From contig CAUQGB010000006.1 of NCBI GenBank assembly GCA_963517825.1, positions 1 through 41,228 on the forward strand: DNA of 41,228 nucleotides, in the 5' to 3' direction. Source of the DNA: Nanogingivalis sp963517825 (lineage in GTDB: Bacteria > Patescibacteriota > Saccharimonadia > Saccharimonadales > Saccharimonadaceae). How positions within the stretch are numbered: position 1 is the stretch's first letter; each line of letters starts with the position of its first letter. The translations under genes and the position numbers were made by a program. Below the pieces are notes generated by a model. The model did not search any database and was not told the origin of the DNA. It saw only the letters and a program-made list of their open reading frames with translations. Below, one piece after another: positions 1 through 6,329 of this stretch.

Positions 1-30
1 ACTTAACTAGTATTTTCTTGAAAAATTAAT

Positions 31-53
31 AAAACCCTCAATTGAGGGTTTTT
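31..53. terminator. Rho-independent terminator after the 56-295 gene
   Basis: The stem CCCTCAA/TTGAGGG is flanked by A and T runs on either side, so it can work in both directions. It directly follows the minus-strand gene that ends at 56. Confidence 0.7.
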
Positions 54-55
54 GA

Positions 56-295
56 TTAGGGCTTCCAATTGTGTTTATAAATTGCAAGCGACTTATCTAT
101 AATATCTACATCATAAATTTCACCTGCACTTTCAAAACGGAAGTGTGTTCGATATTTATTAGCTCCGATTCGGCAATATTCTTGAATGTACGCCCAGAGG
201 CTTTTTAATTCTTCCTTGGAAAAAATCCCTGAAGGGTTATCTTTTGTAGAAGCTCGTAGTTCATTTAGAGGTTCCCCGCTAATATTATAGTTCAT
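56..295 (-). CDS. Hypothetical protein (79 aa)
   Basis: I do not recognise this protein. It is small, soluble and mixed in charge, with no signal peptide, membrane segment or metal-binding cluster. The start is well supported: AGGAGGA lies 5-6 bases before the ATG and sits inside the 3' end of the upstream gene, whose coding region overlaps by 11 bases. This implies translational coupling. The two genes form a small operon closed by the terminator at 31-53. Function is unknown. Confidence 0.7.
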   Translation of the reverse strand: MNYNISGEPLNELRASTKDNPSGIFSKEELKSLWAYIQEYCRIGANKYRTHFRFESAGEIYDVDIIDKSLAIYKHNWKP

Positions 296-620
296 TTTCT
301 TCCTCCTCTATTTTTGTAACTTCAATTATGCCATTCTCTAAAAATTCAATACTGAATTTTCTCTCTTTCGAGTATCGAAAACTATCATATATTTCAAACC
401 CAGTAACATTTTCATTTTGTTTAAATAGGCTACGGATTCGCGATAATTCTTCGAAAACTTCTTTTCGAATTGGCAATTTTTCATCCTCAACCAAAACCGT
501 TCCTGTACGATTTGGTCCATCGATTGCGAATTTCAAATCTCGCATAAGTTTGTCGCTGTCACCTTTATAAAGAAGTTCATCACCAGCAGAAGTGCGAAAA
601 ACAAAAATATAAAAAGCCAT
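285..620 (-). CDS. Hypothetical protein (111 aa)
   Basis: I do not recognise this protein. The N-terminus (MAFYIFVFRTSAGDELLYKG) looks like a first beta strand, and the C-terminus is strongly acidic (EEEENEL). No membrane segment is predicted. A modest AGAAGGG site precedes the ATG. It is the first gene of a two-gene operon with the 79-aa gene, driven by a clear promoter at 667-695. The mRNA leader would be about 40 bases and contains a short CTCA/TGAG hairpin. Function is unknown. Confidence 0.7.
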   Translation of the reverse strand: MAFYIFVFRTSAGDELLYKGDSDKLMRDLKFAIDGPNRTGTVLVEDEKLPIRKEVFEELSRIRSLFKQNENVTGFEIYDSFRYSKERKFSIEFLENGIIEVTKIEEEENEL

Positions 621-666
621 AAAAAGCCCTTCTTTCTAATATGCTACTCAAATTGAGCGCTTGAAT

Positions 667-695
667 ATTATACAATTTTTTTAAAGAAAAATCAA
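667..695 (-). promoter_or_regulatory. Promoter of the 285-620 gene
   Basis: On the minus strand, -35 TTGATT (690-695) and -10 TATAAT (667-672) are separated by exactly 17 bases. The next upstream gene's terminator lies just behind it. Confidence 0.75.
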
Positions 696-700
696 TGATA

Positions 701-726
701 AAAAATCCCCGCAAAATTGCGAGGTT
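701..726 (-). terminator. Terminator of the 732-1082 gene
   Basis: On the minus strand CCTCGCAA pairs with TTGCGGGG, followed by ATTTTTT. The T-run sits only a few bases before the -35 box of the next gene. Confidence 0.75.
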
Positions 727-731
727 CTGTA

Positions 732-1082
732 TTAATTCGAGCATATTCTTTTGATTTCAATTCTATCACCACTTTGACAGTAAATTTCAAAATCATAATC
801 TTCACTTGAATCTTGTAAAATTTTATAGTAATACGCCATATCGTTGATGTTTTGTGTTTCGAAAGTGTCAAAGATTTCTTCCATTAAAACGAGCTTATTG
901 CTAAAAATATTGGCGCCAGCTATTAAAATGAGGGAATCTTTTTCATCTAGCAGTTCTTCGAGATTTTCTACGATTTTTTCTGCTGAAGATCCTTCAATCT
1001 TAACGGGTTGAATTTTGGCGAGTTCGACCGAAAGCTGTTTTTCGCTTACGGCTTCGTCGACTACTTTAATGAAAATATTCAT
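732..1082 (-). CDS. Hypothetical protein (116 aa)
   Basis: I do not recognise this protein. It is acidic, and a hydrophobic stretch (DSLILIAGANIF, about residues 49-60) looks like a buried beta strand rather than a membrane segment. The start is fixed by GGAGG at 1089-1093, seven bases before the ATG. The gene stands alone, with its own promoter (1136-1164), a folded leader of about 45 bases and its own terminator. Function is unknown; the leader suggests regulated translation. Confidence 0.7.
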   Translation of the reverse strand: MNIFIKVVDEAVSEKQLSVELAKIQPVKIEGSSAEKIVENLEELLDEKDSLILIAGANIFSNKLVLMEEIFDTFETQNINDMAYYYKILQDSSEDYDFEIYCQSGDRIEIKRICSN

Positions 1083-1088
1083 AATGTG

Positions 1089-1128
1089 CCTCCATAAGCT
1101 GCAAATTTCGGCGGACCGAGGAGCTTAT
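1089..1128 (-). promoter_or_regulatory. Possible translation-controlling leader of the 732-1082 gene
   Basis: On the minus strand ATAAGCT (1122-1128) can pair with AGCTTAT (1094-1100) over a loop holding a small TCGG/CCGA hairpin. The overlapping CTCC (1120-1123) can instead pair with GGAG of the ribosome binding site (1089-1093). The two pairings exclude one another. This is read by eye and no folding was run. Confidence 0.35.
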
Positions 1129-1135
1129 TGTTTAA

Positions 1136-1164
1136 ATTTTATAACAAGATTTTTTAAAATGCAA
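1136..1164 (-). promoter_or_regulatory. Promoter of the 732-1082 gene
   Basis: -35 TTGCAT (1159-1164), a 17-base spacer, and -10 TAAAAT (1136-1141) on the minus strand. Confidence 0.7.
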
Positions 1165-1177
1165 GCTTGAGTAGAAT

Positions 1178-1200
1178 AAAAAAGCCGCAAATGCGACTTT
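1178..1200 (-). terminator. Terminator of the 1199-1588 gene
   Basis: On the minus strand GTCGC pairs with GCGGC (one G-U pair) over a short loop, flanked by AAA/TTT and followed by a T-run. It begins at the stop codon of the gene. Confidence 0.6.
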
Positions 1201-1588
1201 AGATAAAGGATTTCCTTAAAAATGGCGGTGTCTCGATTTCTTCTTTAAAGGCATCGTCTTTACTATACGGATTGTGCGGTATTTTGAGGGATTCTTCAAC
1301 TCTTTGTGGAATTCTTTCATCCTCTAGCAACTTTTTGACCTTGAAGTCTTCATCAACCCATAAGCAGATCTTTTTAAGTTCCCTTCTTGAGACGAATCGG
1401 TTCGGTGCTTCGCCTTCAAGATAAACAATCTTTGCTGAACCGCGAACCTCAACTATTTTTTTGTCTAGATCGTATACTGAGTCGGGCTTTACGCGGATAA
1501 CTTTGTTTCCGTCTGCTTCGAATACCAATTCTGAATTTTTTTGAATTGCTTGAAGCAACGCTTCCTGAAAGAACAAATTTTGATTCAT
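1199..1588 (-). CDS. Hypothetical protein (129 aa)
   Basis: I do not recognise this protein. It begins MNQNLFFQEALLQ, is soluble, and is rich in charged residues toward the C-terminus. A longer open frame reaches 1738 but would run through the tRNA-Gln gene and the promoter. The internal ATG at 1588 has AGGAGG about seven bases upstream and is the supported start. The promoter at 1637-1665 has a perfect TTGACA/TATAAT pair, so the gene may be strongly expressed. The leader carries a CAAGC/GCTTG hairpin. Function is unknown. Confidence 0.7.
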   Translation of the reverse strand: MNQNLFFQEALLQAIQKNSELVFEADGNKVIRVKPDSVYDLDKKIVEVRGSAKIVYLEGEAPNRFVSRRELKKICLWVDEDFKVKKLLEDERIPQRVEESLKIPHNPYSKDDAFKEEIETPPFLRKSFI

Positions 1589-1636
1589 CTCGAATCCTCC
1601 TGAATAAAATTTCCAAGCAAAAGCTTGAATAATCAA

Positions 1637-1665
1637 ATTATAGCAAAAAATATGGGTTTTGTCAA
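1637..1665 (-). promoter_or_regulatory. Consensus promoter of the 1199-1588 gene
   Basis: TTGACA (1660-1665), 17 bases, TATAAT (1637-1642) on the minus strand, with TGC directly before the -10 (extended -10). It is the closest match to sigma-70 consensus in the window. Confidence 0.85.
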
Positions 1666-1685
1666 TAAAAGGTTTTAAAAGGCTC

Positions 1686-1714
1686 TTGAAAAGCATTATT
1701 TTTTTTGATATAAT
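1686..1714 (+). promoter_or_regulatory. Promoter of tRNA-Gln
   Basis: TTGAAA (1686-1691), 17 bases, TATAAT (1709-1714), preceded by TGA. Transcription would start about four bases before the mature tRNA. Confidence 0.8.
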
Positions 1715-1724
1715 TGAAGAATCT

Positions 1725-1799
1725 TGGGATGTCGCCAAGTGGTAAGGCAGCGGGTTCTGGTCCCGCCATTCGGGGGTTCGAATCCCTCCATCCCAGCCA
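1725..1799 (+). tRNA. tRNA-Gln (anticodon CTG)
   Basis: A full cloverleaf can be read: acceptor TGGGATG/CATCCCA, D-arm, anticodon stem GCGGG/CCCGC with loop TTCTGGT (anticodon CTG), T-arm with loop TTCGAAT, discriminator G and an encoded CCA. The CTG anticodon reads CAG codons. The UGGGAUG acceptor is usual for glutamine tRNAs. It is transcribed alone and ends at the terminator 1818-1848. Confidence 0.92.
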
Positions 1800-1817
1800 A
1801 GATGAAATTATTTCAAT

Positions 1818-1848
1818 AAAAAATCGCCTCGGTAGAAGCGATTTTTTA
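1818..1848. terminator. Bidirectional terminator between tRNA-Gln and the DUF167 gene
   Basis: AAAAATCGC pairs with GCGATTTTT. It serves tRNA-Gln on the plus strand and the tgt/DUF167 operon on the minus strand, whose last stop codon lies at 1846. Confidence 0.75.
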
Positions 1849-2079
1849 TCTTTCAATTTCGAAAATCTTAAATCGTGATTTTGTGCCAGTTTTTAGGGAA
1901 ACTTGGCTTTTTGAAACGTCAAACTCTTCCGCTAAAAGTTTAATTACCGCCAAATTTGCTTTACCTTCGATTGCTGGCTCGCGAACGAAAATCTCAAAAA
2001 ACTCGCCGCTTTCATCTTGCGACTTTTGAATGAGATTTCCTTTTTTTGAATTTGGTTTAATTTTGCAACGAATTTTCAT
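1846..2079 (-). CDS. DUF167 (YggU/UPF0235) family protein
   Basis: This is a small protein of the DUF167 family, whose molecular role is not established. The family pattern is visible: an N-terminal strand MKIRCKIKPNSKK, then FFEIFVREPAIEGKANLAVI (the conserved A..GKAN segment), then LLAEEF and KSQVSLKTGTKSRFKIF. The chosen ATG at 2079 gives 77 aa, normal for the family. A longer frame to 2127 would add 16 residues without a ribosome site. The gene overlaps the 3' end of tgt by 23 bases, so it is probably translated by coupling from tgt. Confidence 0.75.
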   Translation of the reverse strand: MKIRCKIKPNSKKGNLIQKSQDESGEFFEIFVREPAIEGKANLAVIKLLAEEFDVSKSQVSLKTGTKSRFKIFEIER

Positions 2080-3328
2080 CTCTTTGCGTTTCGAAATCCT
2101 TTGCGCGTTCTTCGCCATAATATTCATTTAAAAATTGGCGCTTATATTCAAAAAACGTGTCGTTTTCAAGGCTTTCACGAATTTTATCAACAGTATTAAT
2201 CACAAAAAATTCATTATGAATTGAGGCAAGCGTGCTTGCGAGAATTTCGTCCGCGCGGAAAAGATGATTTATATAAGCTTTTGTGAAATTTTGACAAGTA
2301 TAGCATTTACATCGTGAATCAATTGGTGTAAAGTCTTCTTTAAATTTAGTATTTTTAATATTAATTCGCCCAGAATAAGTGAAAATTGCACCGTTTCGTG
2401 CTTGGCGAGTTGGCGCTACACAATCGAAAGTATCGATACCAAATTCTACACCCAAAAAGAGATCGGCGGGTTGTGCACCCATTCCTAACAGATGCCGTGG
2501 TTTTTCTTCAGGTAAGGTTGTGTTCACCCAAGTTAGAACTTCGGGAATTTCTTCGGGTTGAAAAATTCCACCAATTCCAAAGCCATCAAAATCTCTCGAG
2601 CCCAAAAAACTTGCACTTTCCTTTCGAAAATCTTCTTCTCGAGCACCTTGAATAACTGCAAACAATGCTTGCAAATTTTCGCCTTTTTGGAAGTGCTCAG
2701 CGTTCAATTCATTGTGGCGCTTTAAACATTTTTCAGCCCAAAAATGAGTTTTGTCGAGTGCAGATTTAATCTGTTTTCGACCTGCAAGTGGTGAGGTTAA
2801 TTCATCGAAAGCCATGTGAATATCCGCACCGATTTTGTGCTGGAGCTCCATAGAGATTTCAGGCGACATAAAAATTCTCTCACCAGAAATGTGTGATTTA
2901 AACCAAACTCCGTCTTCCCCAACTTTCGCAAGCTGGTTTGAATTGTTTTTTGCGAGTGAAGAATCTCCTTTCGAAATATGCGAAGTTGCATCGATTCCTT
3001 TTTTATAAGCCATTCCAAGTGAAAAAACCTGAAAACCACCCGAATCAGTAAAGGTTGGCGCGTTCCAATTCATAAATTTATGAATTCCGCCAGCTTTTTT
3101 CAGAATGTCTGCGCCAGGTCGAAGCATCAAATGGTAAGTGTTGGCAAGGACTGCCTGTGCACCAGTTGAGCGAATTTGTTCAGGGGTCATCGCTTTTACG
3201 GTTGCGTTTGTACCACCAGCGATATAGGCTGGAGTTTTAATTTCGCCGTGTGGAGTTTGAATCGTGCCGGTGCGCGCTAAAGTTCCGTTTAGACGGGTTT
3301 TAATTTCGAAGTTTAAAGCTTTTTTCAT
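2057..3328 (-). CDS. tgt: tRNA-guanine transglycosylase (queuine tRNA-ribosyltransferase)
   Basis: Exchanges guanine-34 in GUN anticodons for a queuosine precursor. Visible hallmarks are TFTDSGGFQVFSLG with the base-binding Asp, the GIGGIF loop, FDCVAPTRQARNG with the nucleophile Asp, and a zinc site CKCYTC followed by a His about 25 residues on. At 423 aa it is longer than the usual 370-380. The surplus is an insertion of about 30 residues after the SLG segment (around residues 105-140) plus a C-terminal tail. No queuosine synthesis gene is in the window, so salvage is possible. The ATG lies seven bases after a perfect TATAAT with no ribosome binding site, so the mRNA is predicted leaderless. 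Confidence 0.95.
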   Translation of the reverse strand: MKKALNFEIKTRLNGTLARTGTIQTPHGEIKTPAYIAGGTNATVKAMTPEQIRSTGAQAVLANTYHLMLRPGADILKKAGGIHKFMNWNAPTFTDSGGFQVFSLGMAYKKGIDATSHISKGDSSLAKNNSNQLAKVGEDGVWFKSHISGERIFMSPEISMELQHKIGADIHMAFDELTSPLAGRKQIKSALDKTHFWAEKCLKRHNELNAEHFQKGENLQALFAVIQGAREEDFRKESASFLGSRDFDGFGIGGIFQPEEIPEVLTWVNTTLPEEKPRHLLGMGAQPADLFLGVEFGIDTFDCVAPTRQARNGAIFTYSGRINIKNTKFKEDFTPIDSRCKCYTCQNFTKAYINHLFRADEILASTLASIHNEFFVINTVDKIRESLENDTFFEYKRQFLNEYYGEERAKDFETQRDENSLQN

Positions 3329-3335
3329 TTGTAAG

Positions 3336-3364
3336 ATTATATCACGAAATGTATTTTTTTACAA
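3336..3364 (-). promoter_or_regulatory. Promoter of tgt, predicted leaderless
   Basis: TTGTAA (3359-3364), 17 bases, TATAAT (3336-3341), then seven bases to the ATG at 3328. Transcription should begin at or next to the start codon. The -35 box directly follows the T-tract of the rplK terminator. Confidence 0.8.
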
Positions 3365-3365
3365 A

Positions 3366-3395
3366 TTAAAAACCGCCCCGAAGAGCGATTTTTGA
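3366..3395 (-). terminator. Terminator of rplK, with UUCG tetraloop
   Basis: On the minus strand AAATCGCTC pairs with GGGCGGTTT across a TTCG loop closed by C-G, the very stable cUUCGg tetraloop, followed by a T-run. It ends where the tgt -35 begins. Confidence 0.8.
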
Positions 3396-3400
3396 AAGGA

Positions 3401-3826
3401 TTATTCCGTGATTTCAACACCCATTGAGCGAGCTGTTCCGGCGATAGTTTTCATAGCGCCTTCGATTGAAACTGCATTTAGGTGTTCCATTTTAGCTTCA
3501 GCAATTTCTTGCAATTGAGCTTTTGTAATTTTACCAACTTTGTCAGTTTTTGAATTCCCTGCACCTTTTTGGATTCCTGCTCGTTCACGAATCATATCAT
3601 CAACTGGTTGACCAAGTGATTTCCAAGTGAATGTTCGATCTTCAAAAACTTGAAGGTGAACAATTACATCTTTACCCATCATATCTTTAGTTGCTTCGTT
3701 GAATGGGTTGATGAAATCCATCATGTTTAGACCCCATTGACCAAGTGTTGAACCAACTGGAGGACCTGCTGTTGCACGGCCAGCTGGGATTCGAAGTTTC
3801 AAATTTCCAATAACTTTTTTTGCCAT
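3401..3826 (-). CDS. rplK: 50S ribosomal protein L11
   Basis: L11 binds 23S rRNA in the GTPase-associated centre. The 141-aa length is normal. The N-terminal domain shows LRIPAGRATAGPPVGSTLGQ, and the C-terminal RNA-binding domain shows GIQKGAGNSKTDKVGKIT and AGTARSMGVEI. A ribosome site (AAAGGGA) precedes the ATG and the leader is about 45 bases. In most bacteria L11 follows nusG and precedes rplA. Here it is separated from secE-nusG by two plus-strand genes and is followed by tgt, with no rplA in the window. Confidence 0.97.
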   Translation of the reverse strand: MAKKVIGNLKLRIPAGRATAGPPVGSTLGQWGLNMMDFINPFNEATKDMMGKDVIVHLQVFEDRTFTWKSLGQPVDDMIRERAGIQKGAGNSKTDKVGKITKAQLQEIAEAKMEHLNAVSIEGAMKTIAGTARSMGVEITE

Positions 3827-3877
3827 AATTTCCCTTTAGTAAATTTATACTTGATAATTCAAGTGCGTAACATATTA

Positions 3878-3906
3878 ATTTTAGCATAAACTTTCGAAAA
3901 TTTCAA
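3878..3906 (-). promoter_or_regulatory. Promoter of rplK
   Basis: TTGAAA (3901-3906), 17 bases, TAAAAT (3878-3883), with TGC before the -10. The spacer contains a TTTCGAAA palindrome. It is divergent from the promoter at 3929-3957. Confidence 0.75.
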
Positions 3907-3928
3907 TAGCTATTTTGAGTATAACCGA

Positions 3929-3957
3929 TTGACTTATATTAAGAAATATTGTATTAT
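3929..3957 (+). promoter_or_regulatory. Promoter of the 4032-4550 gene
   Basis: TTGACT (3929-3934), 17 bases, TATTAT (3952-3957). The leader of about 68 bases holds two hairpins, TTGCGA/TCGCAA and CTTTCGAA/TTCGAAAG, before a strong GGAGGT. Confidence 0.75.
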
Positions 3958-4031
3958 ATTTATTGCGATTCTTCGCAAAACATCTTTCGAATTTTCGAAA
4001 GCGTATATTTTATTTTTTTTGGAGGTAGCTT

Positions 4032-4550
4032 ATGCTAAAGTTTATTCAAAGCATTGATTTTTCTATTGTTGAAGTTTGGAAAGAAGAAGAGCTATTAAAT
4101 TCAAGCCAGACTGTAATTTTCTTACCTATTGAAGCAATTAAGACATTACCAGGTCTTGGCGAAGCTCCGCATGAATTTTTCGAAAAACTTGAGCTAAAGA
4201 TTTTAAAAATATCCCTTAACGATAGATCAGAGAATTTATTGGTTCGAGGTGTTGAAGAACTTCATCCTCATCGTGGATATTTTCGAATAAATCCTTGTGC
4301 TGAAAGTGTGGAATTTTTACGGATTAAGTCAGCAATTGAACGTACGATCGCAGCAATTTTCTTTAATATTGCTGGCGATTTTCAAGCAGACTTCTTTCAT
4401 TCGAGTGGAGAAGTTTTTCACCGAGTCGATTTCTATGGAGAGCTTGGGAGTCGGATTTTAAGAATGAATATGTCAGAAGAAGAGGACTCGCAAAGAGCTC
4501 AAGAAATCGTTGATGTTATTCGTCAGCGTAGAGTTATGTTAGCAGAATAA
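4032..4550 (+). CDS. Hypothetical protein (172 aa)
   Basis: I do not recognise this protein. It is soluble with alternating hydrophobic strands and one helical stretch (IKSAIERTIAAIFFNIAGDF, about residues 100-119). It ends in a charged helix (SQRAQEIVDVIRQRR). The start is well defined by GGAGGT seven bases upstream. It is monocistronic between its own promoter and the terminator at 4615. With the next gene it lies on the plus strand between nusG and rplK, where most bacteria have no gap. Function is unknown. Confidence 0.7.
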   Translation: MLKFIQSIDFSIVEVWKEEELLNSSQTVIFLPIEAIKTLPGLGEAPHEFFEKLELKILKISLNDRSENLLVRGVEELHPHRGYFRINPCAESVEFLRIKSAIERTIAAIFFNIAGDFQADFFHSSGEVFHRVDFYGELGSRILRMNMSEEEDSQRAQEIVDVIRQRRVMLAE

Positions 4551-4614
4551 GATAAATTGTTAATTTTCTGGCAGTGGTGAAGAACTCAAAAAGTAGCTAC
4601 AAAACCTCCAATTC

Positions 4615-4648
4615 ACCTCGGTTTCGTGCCGAGGTTTTCTTGTTTTTA
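4615..4648 (+). terminator. Terminator of the 4032-4550 gene
   Basis: ACCTCGG pairs with CCGAGGT, followed by TTTCTTGTTTTT. The T-tract contains TTGTTT (4640-4645), which is also the -35 box of the next gene. Confidence 0.75.
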
Positions 4649-4668
4649 ATTTTTAACCATGCTATAAT
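4640..4668 (+). promoter_or_regulatory. Promoter of the 4698-5207 gene
   Basis: TTGTTT (4640-4645, inside the terminator T-tract), 17 bases, TATAAT (4663-4668). Transcription would start near 4675, leaving a short leader with TTTGGAGGT. Confidence 0.75.
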
Positions 4669-4697
4669 TTTAGAATCACGCTTTGGAGGTTTAAAAA

Positions 4698-5207
4698 ATG
4701 GAAAATCGTGAAGTACTTGAAGTTCTAAAAGATTTTGGGCGGGTTTATATTGTGGGGAGTTTTGCAGTCTATAAAGCTCTCTGCATTGATTCTGTTCAAA
4801 ATAACGATATTGATATTGTGGTAGAAACAAATATAGCTGTCTCGAAAATTCGTAAACGGCTTGAAGATCTGGGCGGAACTTTTGTTGAAAATAATAATCA
4901 CAAAGGTTTTCGAATTAATTATCACGGGCAACTTTTTGATATTTGGCGAATTAAAGATACGGATGCGATTTTTAAACAAGGCTTTGAACGAAAATACCGT
5001 AATATTACAGATTTAATTTCGTCATTTGGTTTCAATCTTTACCAGGTTTGTATCTGTGTTGAAGATGGGATGATTCTAGCGACACCTGAATTTCACAAAT
5101 ATTCTCGAACGCACCAACTTGAACTTATTAATCATAATTTATCAAATCCTGAGTATATGATAGATAAAGCTCTCAAGATTAATAAAAACGTTGTTGCTAA
5201 AAAGTAA
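4698..5207 (+). CDS. Putative nucleotidyltransferase-fold protein
   Basis: The N-terminal half resembles the Pol beta/minimal nucleotidyltransferase fold. VYIVGSFAVYKALC (about residues 16-29) gives the Gly-Ser motif, NNDIDIVVE (about 35-43) gives the DxD pair, and GQLFDIWRI (about 76-84) could supply the third acidic residue on the last strand. Nothing further suggests a specific substrate. It could be a tRNA- or protein-modifying transferase or an inactive relative. GGAGGT precedes the ATG. It sits alone with its own promoter and terminator, between nusG and rplK on the opposite strand. The family call is by motif only. Confidence 0.5.
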   Translation: MENREVLEVLKDFGRVYIVGSFAVYKALCIDSVQNNDIDIVVETNIAVSKIRKRLEDLGGTFVENNNHKGFRINYHGQLFDIWRIKDTDAIFKQGFERKYRNITDLISSFGFNLYQVCICVEDGMILATPEFHKYSRTHQLELINHNLSNPEYMIDKALKINKNVVAKK

Positions 5208-5209
5208 TT

Positions 5210-5240
5210 TTTTCTCGCTGAATTTGGCGAGATTTTTAAT
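5210..5240 (+). terminator. Terminator of the 4698-5207 gene
   Basis: CTCGC pairs with GCGAG around TGAATTTG, followed by ATTTTTAATTT. Confidence 0.7.
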
Positions 5241-5252
5241 TTAAACCAAACT

Positions 5253-5278
5253 AAAACGCCCAATTCTGAGCGTTTTTT
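5253..5278. terminator. Terminator of secE-nusG (bidirectional)
   Basis: AAAACGC pairs with GCGTTTT, with T-runs on both strands. It ends the minus-strand secE-nusG unit about 20 bases past the nusG stop. Confidence 0.7.
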
Positions 5279-5297
5279 AGCTTTCGAAAATTTAAAA

Positions 5298-5840
5298 TTA
5301 GATTTTCTCAATTTGAAGAATGTCGAGTTCGACTGGAGTTTCACGGCCAAACATCGAAACCATAACTTTAATTTTGCCCTTCACAGCATCGATTTCAGAA
5401 ACTGCACCTTCAAAACCTTTGAAAGGACCATCTATGATGTTGATAATCTCGCCTTGAGAGAAATTGATATCAAACATTGGCTCTTCTGCGCCCATTCGGC
5501 GGCGAATATCACGCATTTCTTTTTCGGAAACTGGTGTTGGTGAGTCTGAACCTATAAACCCAGTTACGCCTGGAGTATTTCGAACAACAAACCAAGTTTC
5601 TTCTGTTAATTTCATTTCAACCAAAACATAGCTTTGGAGAATTTTTCGTTCAACAACTTTGCGTTTTCCGTTTTTTACTTCGATTTGTTTCTCTTTCGGA
5701 ACGAGTGTGTCGAAAATTTTATCTGCCATATCAACACCTTCAATTCGTTGGCGAAGATTTTCGGCAACTTTGTCTTCATATCCTGCCAAAGTTGTCACAG
5801 CATACCATTGTCGGGAATCATCATATCGTTTATTAGCCAT
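5298..5840 (-). CDS. nusG: Transcription termination/antitermination factor NusG
   Basis: NusG binds RNA polymerase, and in many bacteria Rho or S10, to tune elongation. The 180 aa contain the NGN domain (RQWYAVTTLAGYEDKVAENL, then ERKILQSYVLVEM and VRNTPGVTGFIG) and the C-terminal KOW domain (GPFKGFEGAVSEID...GKIKVMVSMFGRETPVEL). AAAGGT lies before the ATG, 16 bases after the secE stop, so the two genes form an operon. The usual downstream partners rplK and rplA do not follow. Confidence 0.97.
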   Translation of the reverse strand: MANKRYDDSRQWYAVTTLAGYEDKVAENLRQRIEGVDMADKIFDTLVPKEKQIEVKNGKRKVVERKILQSYVLVEMKLTEETWFVVRNTPGVTGFIGSDSPTPVSEKEMRDIRRRMGAEEPMFDINFSQGEIINIIDGPFKGFEGAVSEIDAVKGKIKVMVSMFGRETPVELDILQIEKI

Positions 5841-5855
5841 AAATACCTTTCGAAA

Positions 5856-6239
5856 TTATTTGATTAGTGTTTTAAAAATCCAGTTGAATAAACCGTCAAG
5901 CAATAAAATTAGAGTTGCGAAACCTACAGAAAAAGCGATAACTGCACCAGTCATTTTCCAGGTCTCTTTACGGGTCGGCCAGCGAACAAGTTTTAGTTCT
6001 CGCCAGGAATCCATTAAATATTTGCTGAGCGCAACAAACGGAGCTGTGATAAACTTAAACGGTTTTGCTAAAATTTGTATAAATTTTGGTGCTGGTTTTT
6101 TACCTTTTTTAACTGTTCTGACACCGGCAACTTTTGCGGCGTATTTGCTCATTTTAGGTTCTTTCGAAACTTCTTTTACAGGCTTCGAATCTGTATCTTT
6201 CGCTTTAACGCGAGTGATTTTGGTCTCTTTTTTAGCCAT
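5856..6239 (-). CDS. secE: Preprotein translocase subunit SecE
   Basis: SecE is the essential small membrane subunit that clamps SecY. The protein is 127 aa, with a long basic, probably unstructured N-terminal extension (about 75 residues). The core follows: an amphipathic segment SWRELKLVRWPTRKET, the family signature, and one membrane helix (about residues 97-119). TAGGAG precedes the ATG. It is the first gene of the secE-nusG unit. I could not settle its promoter: several partial -35/-10 candidates lie at 6257-6306, and AAGCC/GGCTT can form a short hairpin in the leader. Confidence 0.93.
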   Translation of the reverse strand: MAKKETKITRVKAKDTDSKPVKEVSKEPKMSKYAAKVAGVRTVKKGKKPAPKFIQILAKPFKFITAPFVALSKYLMDSWRELKLVRWPTRKETWKMTGAVIAFSVGFATLILLLDGLFNWIFKTLIK

Positions 6240-6329
6240 TTTTCTCCTATTCCAAAATTAAAAAGCCTATTAGGCTTGATATGTCAAGTGTATCATATTT
6301 TTTCAAAAAAAGCAAAAAACCTGAAAAAA

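Noticed and set aside
1662..1856. Minus-strand open frame containing GWRDSNPRMAGPEPAALP
   Set aside because: It is the antisense of tRNA-Gln, a well-known artefact in protein databases. It has no ribosome site or promoter of its own.
5659..6261. Long plus-strand open frame (200 codons) over nusG and secE
   Set aside because: It lies opposite two certain genes with better codon structure and motifs. It has no start signal, and its length results from the AT-rich antisense lacking stops.
6257..6306. Several -35/-10 combinations upstream of secE
   Set aside because: None combines a good -35, 17-base spacing and a good -10 as elsewhere in the window, so I did not choose one.
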